The notes under the pieces are model-generated. The model was not told the DNA's origin and did not search any database. It worked only from the letters and a program-made list of their open reading frames with translations. Shown here piece after piece: positions 1 to 7,456 of a stretch of 64,000 nucleotides of DNA; position 1 is the stretch's first letter, and each line of letters starts with the position of its first letter. The DNA is from JBCCGG01 sp039029395. GTDB taxonomy: Bacteria; Pseudomonadota; Alphaproteobacteria; Kiloniellales; JAKSDN01. The stretch is from assembly GCA_039029395.1 (NCBI GenBank), contig JBCCGG010000010.1, positions 1-64,000 on the forward strand, given 5' to 3'. The translations under genes and the position numbers were made by a program.

Positions 1-336
1 GGAGGCGTCGTCGGAGGCCTCCCAGGACTCGGCCAGCTCGCCGGCCAGCTTGTCGTGGTTGTCGACCTCGGTCAGGTTGTTGCGGAAGGCGAGACCGAAG
101 ACCTGCATGTAGGTGTCGTTGTAGGTCGCCGGATCTGTCGAATCGGTGGTCGAGCCGGTGCCGAGCGCAAGCCTGAGCGTGCCGCCCTTCTGAGGCCCGG
201 CCGCCTGCACCGACCTTGCCGCCAAGCTGGAGGCGGCGAGCGCGCCGAGGCCGAGCGCCGAGGCCCGGCTCAGAAACTCCCGGCGGGAGATCCGCCCCTC
301 AACAAGCTGTCCATTGAAATAGTCCAACTGGGTCAT
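1..336 (-). CDS. ABC transporter substrate-binding protein, SBP_bac_5 (peptide/opine) type, 3' truncated by window
   Basis: Only the first 112 codons are inside the window; the gene runs off the left edge. The ATG at 336 is preceded by an AGGAGG at a good distance. The N-terminus has a Tat signal: SRREFL at about residues 18-23, a hydrophobic stretch and a cleavage-type SVQAAG. After it comes the typical start of mature family 5 binding proteins (GGTLRLALG, then a D-P-A pair and a segment on initial states). The family binds peptides, opines or other amines in the periplasm for ABC import. It follows the FAD oxidoreductase at 376-1707 by 39 bases on the same strand, so the ligand may be the oxidase's substrate or a precursor. 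The ligand cannot be told from this fragment. Confidence 0.85.
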   Translation of the reverse strand, partial: MTQLDYFNGQLVEGRISRREFLSRASALGLGALAASSLAARSVQAAGPQKGGTLRLALGTGSTTDSTDPATYNDTYMQVFGLAFRNNLTEVDNHDKLAGELAESWEASDDAS

Positions 337-375
337 CGCAAGCCTCCTCGGTTCGATGGCTGTTGTTTATTGGTT

Positions 376-1707
376 CTATTGCCTGGACATCTCCAGGCCA
401 TCGCGAAGCTTCATCCAGCGCAGCGCAACGCCGACGCCCAAGTCCTTGAAGCCGTGGAAGGGGTAGCCAGTGATCGGCGTGATAGGAAATGGCAGACTGC
501 TGGCTTCAGCACCGAGCGCGCGCTCGGCGAGCGCCCGGCCCATGACGTTCGACATGGCCACGCCGCGGCCGTTGTAGCCCAAGCCGATCAACAGGCCGGG
601 CGCGGGCTCGTGCAGGTGGGGCAGGTGATCGCGGGTGATCGCGATCCGACCGTTCCATTGGTGAGTCCATTTTATGCCTGCGAGCTGGGGAAAGAGGCGC
701 AGGGCTTCGGCTTTTACTCTTTGGTAGTCAAGCTCTGCACTGTCCGGTCCGTGACCCAAGCTGCCAAGGAGGAAGCGTTCCTCCCGGTCGCGCCGGCCGT
801 AGTAGATCAGGCGCCTGGTATCGGCGAAGGTGCGGCCCTCGGCTAGGATGCTCTTGCCGATACTTTCGGGCAGCGGCTCGCTGGCGATCTGGACACTGGT
901 CACGGGAACGATCGAACGCCCGAGCTTGGGCCAAAGCCGATCGGTGTAGCCATTGGTGCAGAGCAAAACCTTGTCTGCTGTGACCTCGCCGCCTGGCGTT
1001 CTGAGATGCCAGGCGCCGTTCTTGCGGGCCAGCGCGGTCACAGGACTGCGGGAAAACACCTGCGCGCCTGCTTGGGCCGCCGCGCGGGCCAGGCCACGGA
1101 CATAGGAGAGTGGTTGGATCGAGCCGCCGCTTTCCACCAATGCCCCAAATGCGTAGGCATCGCTCCCGACGGTCTCTGCTATCTCATTGCTTTCCAAGAA
1201 CGCGATCCCAGCGCCCGCGCGGATCCAGCTCCTGCATTGCTGTTCGAACTTACGCGCCGCGCTCTGGCAGTGCGCGACCCGGACCCAGCCCTTCTGGACC
1301 GCGTCGCAAGGGATCTGGTAGCGCTCTATGAAGGCAAACAGCTCGTCGGCCGAGCCGACGGTTGCCCCTATCAGCCGCGCCGCAGCATCGGGCCCCAATT
1401 GCGCCTCGACCTCTTCTGGCTGGTGAGTCGGAAGCAGCGGGTTGACTTGACCGCCAGTGCGGCCAGATGCACCCCAGCCGATCTCGGCCGCTTCCAGGAC
1501 GGCCACCTGGGCGTGATCCTCGGCCAGCGCCAAGGCCGCCCGCAGGCCAGTGAATCCGGCGCCGACGATCACGGCGTCGCAGGAAACCGCGCGGTTTAGG
1601 GAGGGGGCGTCCGGGGGCGGGACCGCGGTCGACGCCCACAAGGACTTCGGAAGCGAAGCGGTGCACGCATCGAGCTCCTGGTCTTTGCTGTTCGGCTGAT
1701 CGACCAC
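376..1707 (-). CDS. FAD-dependent oxidoreductase, PuuB/DAO family
   Basis: About 443 residues. The Rossmann FAD motif VIVGAGFTGLRAALAL lies near residues 45-60, followed by WGASGRTGGQ, typical of the gamma-glutamylputrescine oxidase group of the D-amino-acid-oxidase superfamily. The C-terminal part contains the second flavin contact region (GLGYNGRGVAMS). I chose the GTG at 1707 because a GGAGG sits five bases upstream; the open frame extends 36 codons further but that stretch is low-complexity and lacks a good ribosome site. Family members oxidise secondary or primary amines with release of hydrogen peroxide. The neighbour downstream is a peptide/amine-type binding protein, which suggests a shared imported amine substrate (inference). 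Specific substrate unknown. Confidence 0.85.
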   Translation of the reverse strand: MVDQPNSKDQELDACTASLPKSLWASTAVPPPDAPSLNRAVSCDAVIVGAGFTGLRAALALAEDHAQVAVLEAAEIGWGASGRTGGQVNPLLPTHQPEEVEAQLGPDAAARLIGATVGSADELFAFIERYQIPCDAVQKGWVRVAHCQSAARKFEQQCRSWIRAGAGIAFLESNEIAETVGSDAYAFGALVESGGSIQPLSYVRGLARAAAQAGAQVFSRSPVTALARKNGAWHLRTPGGEVTADKVLLCTNGYTDRLWPKLGRSIVPVTSVQIASEPLPESIGKSILAEGRTFADTRRLIYYGRRDREERFLLGSLGHGPDSAELDYQRVKAEALRLFPQLAGIKWTHQWNGRIAITRDHLPHLHEPAPGLLIGLGYNGRGVAMSNVMGRALAERALGAEASSLPFPITPITGYPFHGFKDLGVGVALRWMKLRDGLEMSRQ

Positions 1708-1812
1708 TTGTGCCTCCGGTCGGTGTCCTGGGCTCTCCTCAGGACCGGACGTCTGACCTTTAAGACGCCACCAAACTTGGACCAGGTCAATTTCGTAGCC
1801 TTGCCCTTCTTG

Positions 1813-1839
1813 CATCTAATTCGCTAAAATCAGCGTCAA
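1813..1839 (-). promoter_or_regulatory. Possible sigma-70 promoter for the FAD oxidoreductase
   Basis: On the minus strand TTGACG (1839-1834) is followed after 15 bases by TAGATG (1818-1813). The spacer is short, so this is tentative. It lies in the divergent region between the oxidase and the XRE regulator. Confidence 0.3.
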
Positions 1840-1946
1840 CTCGCTCAAAGTACAGGCTCTCGGCGATGGACCGGCGAAATCAAAAAGTTAAAAATTACAT
1901 TTTCGTTTCAATCGATTAATCGTATTTTACTCGAGGAGGCCGCGCG

Positions 1947-2792
1947 TTGGACAAAAAAGATCTTGGTAAGAATATTCGTTACCTTTGCAGCCGCTACAAA
2001 TCCATTTCCGAGGTTTGCCGGCGTCTGGAGATTAATCGTCAGCAGTTCAACCGTTACCTGGCTGGTGAGCAAACGCCCAGCCTCTACACTCTGTCTCGAA
2101 TTGCCGCTTTTTTTGAAGTTGGCTTAGAGGAAATTCAGCTTCGCCACGAGGATTTCAGAGCCCGGGTCGTTCCCGGCCAAAAGGTGCAAGGCCAGCGGGC
2201 TCTGCCGAAGGATTTGATGAGGCGCGTAAGCGGCCTGCTGACGAAGCCCATGCCCCAGATTGGCGATTTCGAAGGGCTCTACTACCGCTACTACTACTCC
2301 TTCGGCTTCCGCGGCATGGTCATCCGCACCCTGTTTAGCCTCAAACGCCAGGGCGATTTCTACGTCACCAAGCACATTGAGCGGATTCCTAGATCTCAGG
2401 CGCCGGGCGGCTTTCCGGCAACCTTTAAGTACGACGGGATCGTGCTCTACCTCTCCGGACGCTTGTTCGTCCTGGAGTACGACACGCTGCTCGAGAGCAC
2501 CATCTGCGAGATGATCATGGCACCGGTCAGCCGCCCTGGGGCTCGGCTGCTCTCGGGGGTTCATTCTTCGATCACGACGGGCACAGGCAACGAGCCGACT
2601 TGCACGCGGGTCGTGTTGGAGTACCTGGGTCAGCAGGTCGACCTGCGCGGCGCAATGCGCAACTGCGGTCTCATCGATCCGGCGGCCGGCGAAATCGACC
2701 CGGCCATTTTGGCGCTGATCAAGAACAACAACCGGGCCGACGCCTTCACCTTTCGGGCGCGCCGGATAGAGGGCGGGCCCGGCACGCGGTGA
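1947..2792 (+). CDS. XRE-family helix-turn-helix regulator with an unrecognised C-terminal domain
   Basis: 281 residues starting from TTG, chosen because GAGGAGG lies seven bases upstream and no in-frame ATG is near. Residues about 5-60 form a Cro/C1-type HTH (segment SISEVCRRLEINRQQFNRYL, then a second helix pair ending FFEVGLEEI). Residues 95-281 form a mixed alpha/beta region rich in aromatic residues (YYRYYYSFGFRG) that I do not recognise; it may sense a ligand. The gene is divergent from the amine-oxidase/binding-protein unit across an AT-rich 239-base gap, so regulation of that unit is likely. Not a cupin-type PuuR as far as I can see. Confidence 0.8.
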   Translation: MDKKDLGKNIRYLCSRYKSISEVCRRLEINRQQFNRYLAGEQTPSLYTLSRIAAFFEVGLEEIQLRHEDFRARVVPGQKVQGQRALPKDLMRRVSGLLTKPMPQIGDFEGLYYRYYYSFGFRGMVIRTLFSLKRQGDFYVTKHIERIPRSQAPGGFPATFKYDGIVLYLSGRLFVLEYDTLLESTICEMIMAPVSRPGARLLSGVHSSITTGTGNEPTCTRVVLEYLGQQVDLRGAMRNCGLIDPAAGEIDPAILALIKNNNRADAFTFRARRIEGGPGTR

Positions 2793-2829
2793 GGAGCGCC
2801 TACCGGGGCAGCGTTGTTTGATGGCAGTC

Positions 2830-3666
2830 TTACTCTGACGCCAGCTCGGCTGCGTGATACTTCTTACGGATCTCTTCCATGTCGACGCTGGGTGCCGGGA
2901 ACTTCGGCGCCATGGCCTCCAGGGTCTTCGCCATGATCTGGGAGACCGCCAGGTTGCGGAACCATTTGTGATTTGACGGGATCACGAACCAGGGGGCATA
3001 GGGCGTGCTGCAGCGGCTCAAGGCGGTCTCGTAGGCCTTTTCGTAATCTTCCCAGAAGGCCCGTTCCGCATAATCCCCTTCGCTGATCTTCCAATGGCGG
3101 GCCGGGTCGTCGATGCGTTGTTTGAAGCGCGCCAGCTGCTCTTCTTTGGTGATGTGGAGATAGAGCTTGATGATCGTCGTGTGGTTGGCGGCGAGCAGCT
3201 GCTCGAAGTGGTTGATCTGCTCGTAGCGCTTGGACCAGACCCGTTTCGGCACCAGGTCGTGGACCCGGGCGATCAGCACATCCTCGTAGTGGGAGCGGTT
3301 GAAGATCGTGACTTGACCCTTGCGCGGGCAAGCTTTGTGGATGCGCCAAAGAAAGTCATGAGCGGCGTCCTCGGCGGAGGGCCGCTTGAAGCCGTGCACC
3401 GCGCAACCTTGCGGGTTCATGGCGCTCAACACGTGATTCACCGTGCCGTCCTTGCCGGCGGAATCCATGGCCTGGAGGCAGACCAGCAGCGACTGCTTGC
3501 CTTCGGCATAGAGCCGGTACTGCAGCTCGCTCAGCTTGCGGCGGTGCTTTTCAATCTCCGGCTGGGCCGCCTGGTGGGACTCGTGCTTGTCCTTGAACGC
3601 CGCATCGATGCGCGAGAGCTTGACCTTCGTGCCCGGTTTCACCAGGAAGCTCTTGAAGTAGTTCAT
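2830..3666 (-). CDS. Polyphosphate kinase 2 family protein (PPK2)
   Basis: 278 residues from the ATG at 3666, which is preceded by AAAGGAGCGGGCG; the open frame continues 32 codons upstream without a ribosome site. PPK2 proteins transfer phosphate between polyphosphate and nucleotides in the cytosol. The Walker A-like loop LQAMDSAGKDGT is near residues 64-75, followed by the FNRSHYEDV motif and a lid segment with conserved arginines (RFKQRIDDPARHWKIS). The opening FLVKPGTKVKLSRID matches the polyphosphate:nucleotide phosphotransferase subgroup often called class III, which phosphorylates AMP and ADP; the subgroup call rests on memory of the motif. It is divergent from the methyltransferase, their start regions being under 100 bases apart. 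Confidence 0.9.
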   Translation of the reverse strand: MNYFKSFLVKPGTKVKLSRIDAAFKDKHESHQAAQPEIEKHRRKLSELQYRLYAEGKQSLLVCLQAMDSAGKDGTVNHVLSAMNPQGCAVHGFKRPSAEDAAHDFLWRIHKACPRKGQVTIFNRSHYEDVLIARVHDLVPKRVWSKRYEQINHFEQLLAANHTTIIKLYLHITKEEQLARFKQRIDDPARHWKISEGDYAERAFWEDYEKAYETALSRCSTPYAPWFVIPSNHKWFRNLAVSQIMAKTLEAMAPKFPAPSVDMEEIRKKYHAAELASE

Positions 3667-3760
3667 CGCCCGCTCCTTTGCGCCGGAAAGGCCAGACCTT
3701 ATCCTGAGGCCCGCTCGAGCGGCTTGGCAAGGGCCGGCGATCGTGTGCAGTCTTTGAGCC

Positions 3761-4378
3761 ATGGGTTTCTACCGCGACACCATCGTCCCCCGGCTGATCG
3801 CCGTCGCCATGAAGACCGAGGAAGCGACCCGCTACCGCCGGGAGCTGGTTCCCCAAGCTTGTGGCCGGGTCCTGGAGATCGGCATCGGCTCGGGTCTCAA
3901 CCTGGAACATTACTCCCAACGGGCCGAGCAGGTGGTCGGCGTCGAGCCCTCGACCGCGCTTCTGGCAATGGCCCGGCGCCGGATCTCTCTTGCGCCCTGT
4001 CCGGTCATATTGGCCCAGGAGTCGGCCGAGACCCTGCCGTTCGACGACGCCAGCTTCGACACGGTGCTGACCACTTGGACACTCTGCTCGATCGAGCGGC
4101 CGAAACGGGCCCTCGAAGAGATACGGCGGGTCCTGCGCCCGGATGGCCGTTTGGTCTTCATCGAGCACGGCCGCGCCGAGGAGGTCTCGGTGCAGCGCTG
4201 GCAGGACCGGGTCAATCCCTGTTGGCGTTGTGTCGCCGGTGGCTGCAACATCAACCGCCCGATCGACCGGCTGATCGAAACCGCCGGATTTCGCATCGGC
4301 GCCTTGGAGACCGGCTACCTTGTCAAGGGACCGCGTCTCTTGACCTATCATTTCAAGGGCGTCGCCGCGAAGGTCTAG
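3761..4378 (+). CDS. Class I SAM-dependent methyltransferase (METTL7/UbiE-like)
   Basis: 205 residues. SAM-binding motif I is VLEIGIGSGLNLEHY near residues 38-52, with an acidic residue after the second strand (VGVEPS) and motif III-like LRPDGRLVFIEHG near 125-137. The family methylates small molecules such as lipids, thiols or quinones; the substrate is not evident. The C-terminal WRCVAGGCNINRP with closely spaced cysteines is typical of METTL7-like bacterial proteins. Divergent from ppk2 and followed, tail to tail and six bases away, by the LysR gene. Confidence 0.85.
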   Translation: MGFYRDTIVPRLIAVAMKTEEATRYRRELVPQACGRVLEIGIGSGLNLEHYSQRAEQVVGVEPSTALLAMARRRISLAPCPVILAQESAETLPFDDASFDTVLTTWTLCSIERPKRALEEIRRVLRPDGRLVFIEHGRAEEVSVQRWQDRVNPCWRCVAGGCNINRPIDRLIETAGFRIGALETGYLVKGPRLLTYHFKGVAAKV

Positions 4379-4384
4379 AGCTTC

Positions 4385-5293
4385 TCAGCCCGCCACCTTT
4401 GATTCCGCCAGGATCCAGTCGCGAAAGCGGGCTACCGGCTCGCTCGGCGGCACACCGCTGGGCAGCAGCAGGTAGAAGCCCCGGTCGGAGCGCAAGGTGG
4501 TGTCGATCGGCCGCACCAGGGCGCCGCGCGCAAGCAGATCGTCGGCCAGGCGCCCCCCGCCCAGCGCCACCCCTTGGCCGTCCAGGGCGGCTTGAATCAG
4601 CACCAGATAGTTATCGAACTGCAGGCCCCGCTTGAGCGCCGGTTCCTCGATACCGACCGCGCGCAGCCAGGCTTCCCAGGTCACCCAGTTGCGGTCGTAC
4701 TCGACCAGGTGCAGGAGGGTCTCGCCGCGCAGATCGCCCGGGCCCGTAAGCGTGCGCTGGTTTAGGTAACCGGGCGCGCAAACCGGAAAGACCTCGTTGT
4801 CCATCAGGTGAATCGCCTCCGCGCCCGGCCAGTCGCCCTTGCCGTAACGCACCGCAAGGTCGATGCCGGCAGCCGCCAGGTCGGACACCGGCGCCGAGGC
4901 GACCAGGCGTAATTCGACCTCTGGATTGGCCGCACGGAACTTAGCGACGCGGGACATCAGCCAGTACGAGGCGAAGGTCACACTGGTCGAAATCGTCACC
5001 TCGTCGCCTCGGCGGAATCGGCGTAGCTCGCTCGCGGTGTTCGCGATATGCTCCAAACCCATGGTCACCGCGGCTTGGAAGCGGTGGCCAGCCGGGGTCA
5101 GCTGCAGGTCGCGCGGCATTCGCCGAAACAGGTCGATCCCCAGATGATCCTCGAGCAGTTGAATTTGCCGGCTTACCGCCGCCTGGGTCACGCGCAGCTC
5201 CTTGGCCGCTTTCGTGAAGTTGAGGTGGCGCGCCGCGGCCTCGAACATCACCAGGCTGTTGGGCGGCGGCAATTTGGATCTAAGTCCCAGCAT
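4385..5293 (-). CDS. LysR-family transcriptional regulator (GcvA-like), candidate regulator of the serine-cycle operon
   Basis: 302 residues. N-terminal winged HTH at about residues 10-65 (LVMFEAAARHLNFTKAAKEL, AAVSRQIQLLEDHLG) followed by the LysR substrate-binding fold. The sequence style (PPPNSLVMFEAAARHLNF) is that of the GcvA group. It is divergent from the serine-cycle operon across 238 bases that contain a perfect 12-base palindrome. In Methylobacterium the serine-cycle genes are controlled by the LysR protein QscR; equivalence here is an inference from position and family, not from sequence identity. A GCGGAG precedes the ATG. Confidence 0.9.
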   Translation of the reverse strand: MLGLRSKLPPPNSLVMFEAAARHLNFTKAAKELRVTQAAVSRQIQLLEDHLGIDLFRRMPRDLQLTPAGHRFQAAVTMGLEHIANTASELRRFRRGDEVTISTSVTFASYWLMSRVAKFRAANPEVELRLVASAPVSDLAAAGIDLAVRYGKGDWPGAEAIHLMDNEVFPVCAPGYLNQRTLTGPGDLRGETLLHLVEYDRNWVTWEAWLRAVGIEEPALKRGLQFDNYLVLIQAALDGQGVALGGGRLADDLLARGALVRPIDTTLRSDRGFYLLLPSGVPPSEPVARFRDWILAESKVAG

Positions 5294-5343
5294 TCTCCGC
5301 TCGTCATTACAAAATCTGATTGATGGAATGATATTTTGTGGAG

Positions 5344-5355
5344 TTTACCGGTAAA
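5344..5355. promoter_or_regulatory. Perfect 12-base palindrome, candidate LysR operator
   Basis: TTTACCGGTAAA reads identically on both strands. It lies 51 bases upstream of the LysR start and about 175 bases before the serine-cycle operon, the position expected for a shared operator in a divergent LysR arrangement. LysR sites usually have a dyad with T and A at its ends, which this has. Confidence 0.45.
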
Positions 5356-5531
5356 AATGCCTGATGTTCAATACCAGGGTTAATGCTTAAAGGATCTTAT
5401 CCGAGCCAGGCGCGGCCCGGTCGGCGCCCCGGTGACATCCAATCGATGGAACCTGGCGTGGCGCCTGGGATTGTCGGGAAGGTAGGTGGGCGAACGTCCC
5501 ATTTGGGGACCCTGTGGAGGAGAGCTTGGCA

Positions 5532-6122
5532 ATGGCGGTCTTGCATGACGACGCGCTTTCGATCCCGGCGCCGCTCGCCCATGGGTTGGCCAGCCAAGCC
5601 ATCATTGCCGACGGACGCGTCGCCATCGTCTCTCAGTCTCACGATCTAGCGTTTCAGGCCGCCCAACAGACCACTGCGCTCAGCCTGGGCGACCCAAGCA
5701 TTGGCCTGGACGAGGCCGAGCTCTCGGGCGCGTTGAGCCGACAGGCCGCAGACTCTCGGACCAAAGGGGTGGTGCTGATCGTTGACCAACACGGACGGCT
5801 ATCCGAGGCGCTGCTGCAGCAACTCGCGGCGACAACGCGCCACAAGCCGGTGGTCGCGTTCGTGGCGGGCGACGGGAGCCACGCCGCGGAGTCCGACGCT
5901 GTCGTGTGTCTGACCAGCTGGTCGCGGGCGCGCCAAGCGCGGTCCTTGGAAGCGGCCGGAGCCGTTGTCGTGGAGCGAGCCGAGAGAATGGGCCTGAGCT
6001 TGCTGGCGGCGATCAACGACTTTGGCGGGCGCTCCACATCGGGTACATGGGCTGATCGCTGGCGAGGTGATTTCGCATCGACCATGCGCTTGGTCGAGCA
6101 AGAGGTCTATGGGCCCTGCTAG
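5532..6122 (+). CDS. Orphan, degenerate CoA-ligase-like domain (C-terminal half of SucD/MtkB type)
   Basis: 196 residues from ATG 5532, with GGAGGAG about nine bases upstream; a GTG at 5514 is an alternative. Residues 28-150 align by eye with the C-terminal ligase domain of MtkB in the same operon: GRVAIVSQS matches GKVGIVGRS, and HKPVVAFVAG matches SKPVVAYVAG, followed by a matching LEAAGAVVV segment. The N-terminal CoA-binding half of MtkB is missing, and the RMGHAGA loop carrying the phosphohistidine is replaced by AAESDAVVC, so it should not be catalytic as a ligase. It is the first gene of the serine-cycle operon. It could be a regulatory or scaffolding subunit of the malate-CoA ligase, or a decaying duplicate; intact frame and ribosome site favour function. 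Confidence 0.75.
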   Translation: MAVLHDDALSIPAPLAHGLASQAIIADGRVAIVSQSHDLAFQAAQQTTALSLGDPSIGLDEAELSGALSRQAADSRTKGVVLIVDQHGRLSEALLQQLAATTRHKPVVAFVAGDGSHAAESDAVVCLTSWSRARQARSLEAAGAVVVERAERMGLSLLAAINDFGGRSTSGTWADRWRGDFASTMRLVEQEVYGPC

Positions 6123-6151
6123 CGGGCCCTGTAAGCGTAGGAGAAGACACC

Positions 6152-7357
6152 ATGGTAGGACGCAACAGCCTGTTTATTCCCGGCCCGACCAACATGCCGG
6201 ACGAGATTCGGCTCGCCATGGATATTCCTTTGGAAGACATCCGCGCGCCCGACTTTCCATCGCTCACTCTGCCTCTGCTGCGTGACCTGAAGCAGGTGTT
6301 CAAGACCGACACCGGCCAGATCTTCATTTTCCCTGGTTCGGGCACCGGTGGCTGGGAGGCGGCGATCTCCAACACCTTGTCGCCTGGCGACAGGGTGTTG
6401 GCTGCGCGCTTTGGCCAGTTCTCCCATCTCTGGATCGATCTCTGTCAGCGCCTTGGCATGGAGGTCGACATCGTCGATGTGCCTTGGGGCGAGGGCGTGC
6501 CGCTCGACACTTACGCTGAGCGCTTGGCAGCCGACAAGAGCCACGATATCAAGGCGGTACTGGTCTGTCAGAACGAAACCGCGACCGGCGTCACCAGCGA
6601 CGTGGCCGGCGTGCGCAAGGCGCTCGATGCCTGCGATCACCCGGCGCTGCTGATGGTCGACGGCGTCAGCTCGATCGCCTCGATTGATTTCCGCATGGAT
6701 GAGTGGGGCGTCGATTTGGCGGTTAGCGGCTCCCAGAAGGGTTTTATGCTGCCAACCGGTCTGGCGATTGTCGGCGCCAGCCAGAAAGCGCTGGCGGCCT
6801 ACGACGAAGCCAAGTGCCGACGCTGCTTTTTCGATTTCGGTGACATGATCCGCACCAACAAGGACGGTTACTTCCCATACACTCCGGCGACCACCCTGTT
6901 GCGCGGCCTCAGGACCTCGGTCGACATGCTGCTGAGCGAGGGCTTGGACAACGTCTTCGCGCGCCATCACCGCATCGCCGAGGGTGTGCGCCATGCGGTC
7001 GACGCCTGGGGGCTCAAGCTCTGTGCGGCCGAGCCCAAATGGCAGTCCGATACGGTCAGCGCGGTCATGGTGCCCGAGGGCTTCGACGGCAACGAGGTCG
7101 CCCGCATGGCCTATCTGCGCTACAATCTGTCGCTTGGCTTGGGTCTCACCAAAGTTGCCGGCAAGCTGTTCCGCATCGGGCACCTGGGCGCGGTCAACGA
7201 GCTTATGGTAATGTCGGCCCTAGCCGGTGCAGAGATGGCGATGCGCGATTTGGGCATTGAGGTCGAGCCCGGCAGCGGCGTCGGCGCGGCCCAGGAGCAT
7301 TATCGCCAGACGGCCCGTCCGGTCGACCTGTCGGCCAACAAAGCAGTACGCATGTAG
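6152..7357 (+). CDS. sgaA: Serine-glyoxylate aminotransferase
   Basis: 401 residues, full length for the class V aminotransferase family. It converts serine and glyoxylate to hydroxypyruvate and glycine in the serine cycle, using PLP. The opening GRNSLFIPGPTNMPDEIR and the PLP-lysine segment SGSQKGFMLP (Lys196) are characteristic; the GSGTGGWEA motif near 63-71 contacts the cofactor phosphate. Ribosome site AGGAGA precedes the ATG. The neighbours mtkA, mtkB, hprA and ppc fix the role as the serine cycle rather than general transamination. Confidence 0.95.
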   Translation: MVGRNSLFIPGPTNMPDEIRLAMDIPLEDIRAPDFPSLTLPLLRDLKQVFKTDTGQIFIFPGSGTGGWEAAISNTLSPGDRVLAARFGQFSHLWIDLCQRLGMEVDIVDVPWGEGVPLDTYAERLAADKSHDIKAVLVCQNETATGVTSDVAGVRKALDACDHPALLMVDGVSSIASIDFRMDEWGVDLAVSGSQKGFMLPTGLAIVGASQKALAAYDEAKCRRCFFDFGDMIRTNKDGYFPYTPATTLLRGLRTSVDMLLSEGLDNVFARHHRIAEGVRHAVDAWGLKLCAAEPKWQSDTVSAVMVPEGFDGNEVARMAYLRYNLSLGLGLTKVAGKLFRIGHLGAVNELMVMSALAGAEMAMRDLGIEVEPGSGVGAAQEHYRQTARPVDLSANKAVRM

Positions 7358-7374
7358 CTTGACGTTTTTCCTTA

Positions 7375-7418
7375 CCGCCGCGCGTGCGGCGGACGGGTCG
7401 AGCCTGGTGCTCCACCCG
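7375..7418 (+). other. Two tandem stem-loops between sgaA and mtkA
   Basis: The first is a seven-pair stem CCGCCGC/GCGGCGG (7375-7381 with 7386-7392). The second pairs CGGGT-c-GAGC (7394-7403) with GCTC-c-ACCCG (7409-7418), nine pairs around a symmetric C-C mismatch. Neither has a U-run, so simple termination is unlikely; RNA stabilisation or processing of the operon transcript is possible. Confidence 0.5.
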
Positions 7419-7456
7419 CCAGAGAGCCCTTACTTTTCCTCACGGAGGATCAGGCG

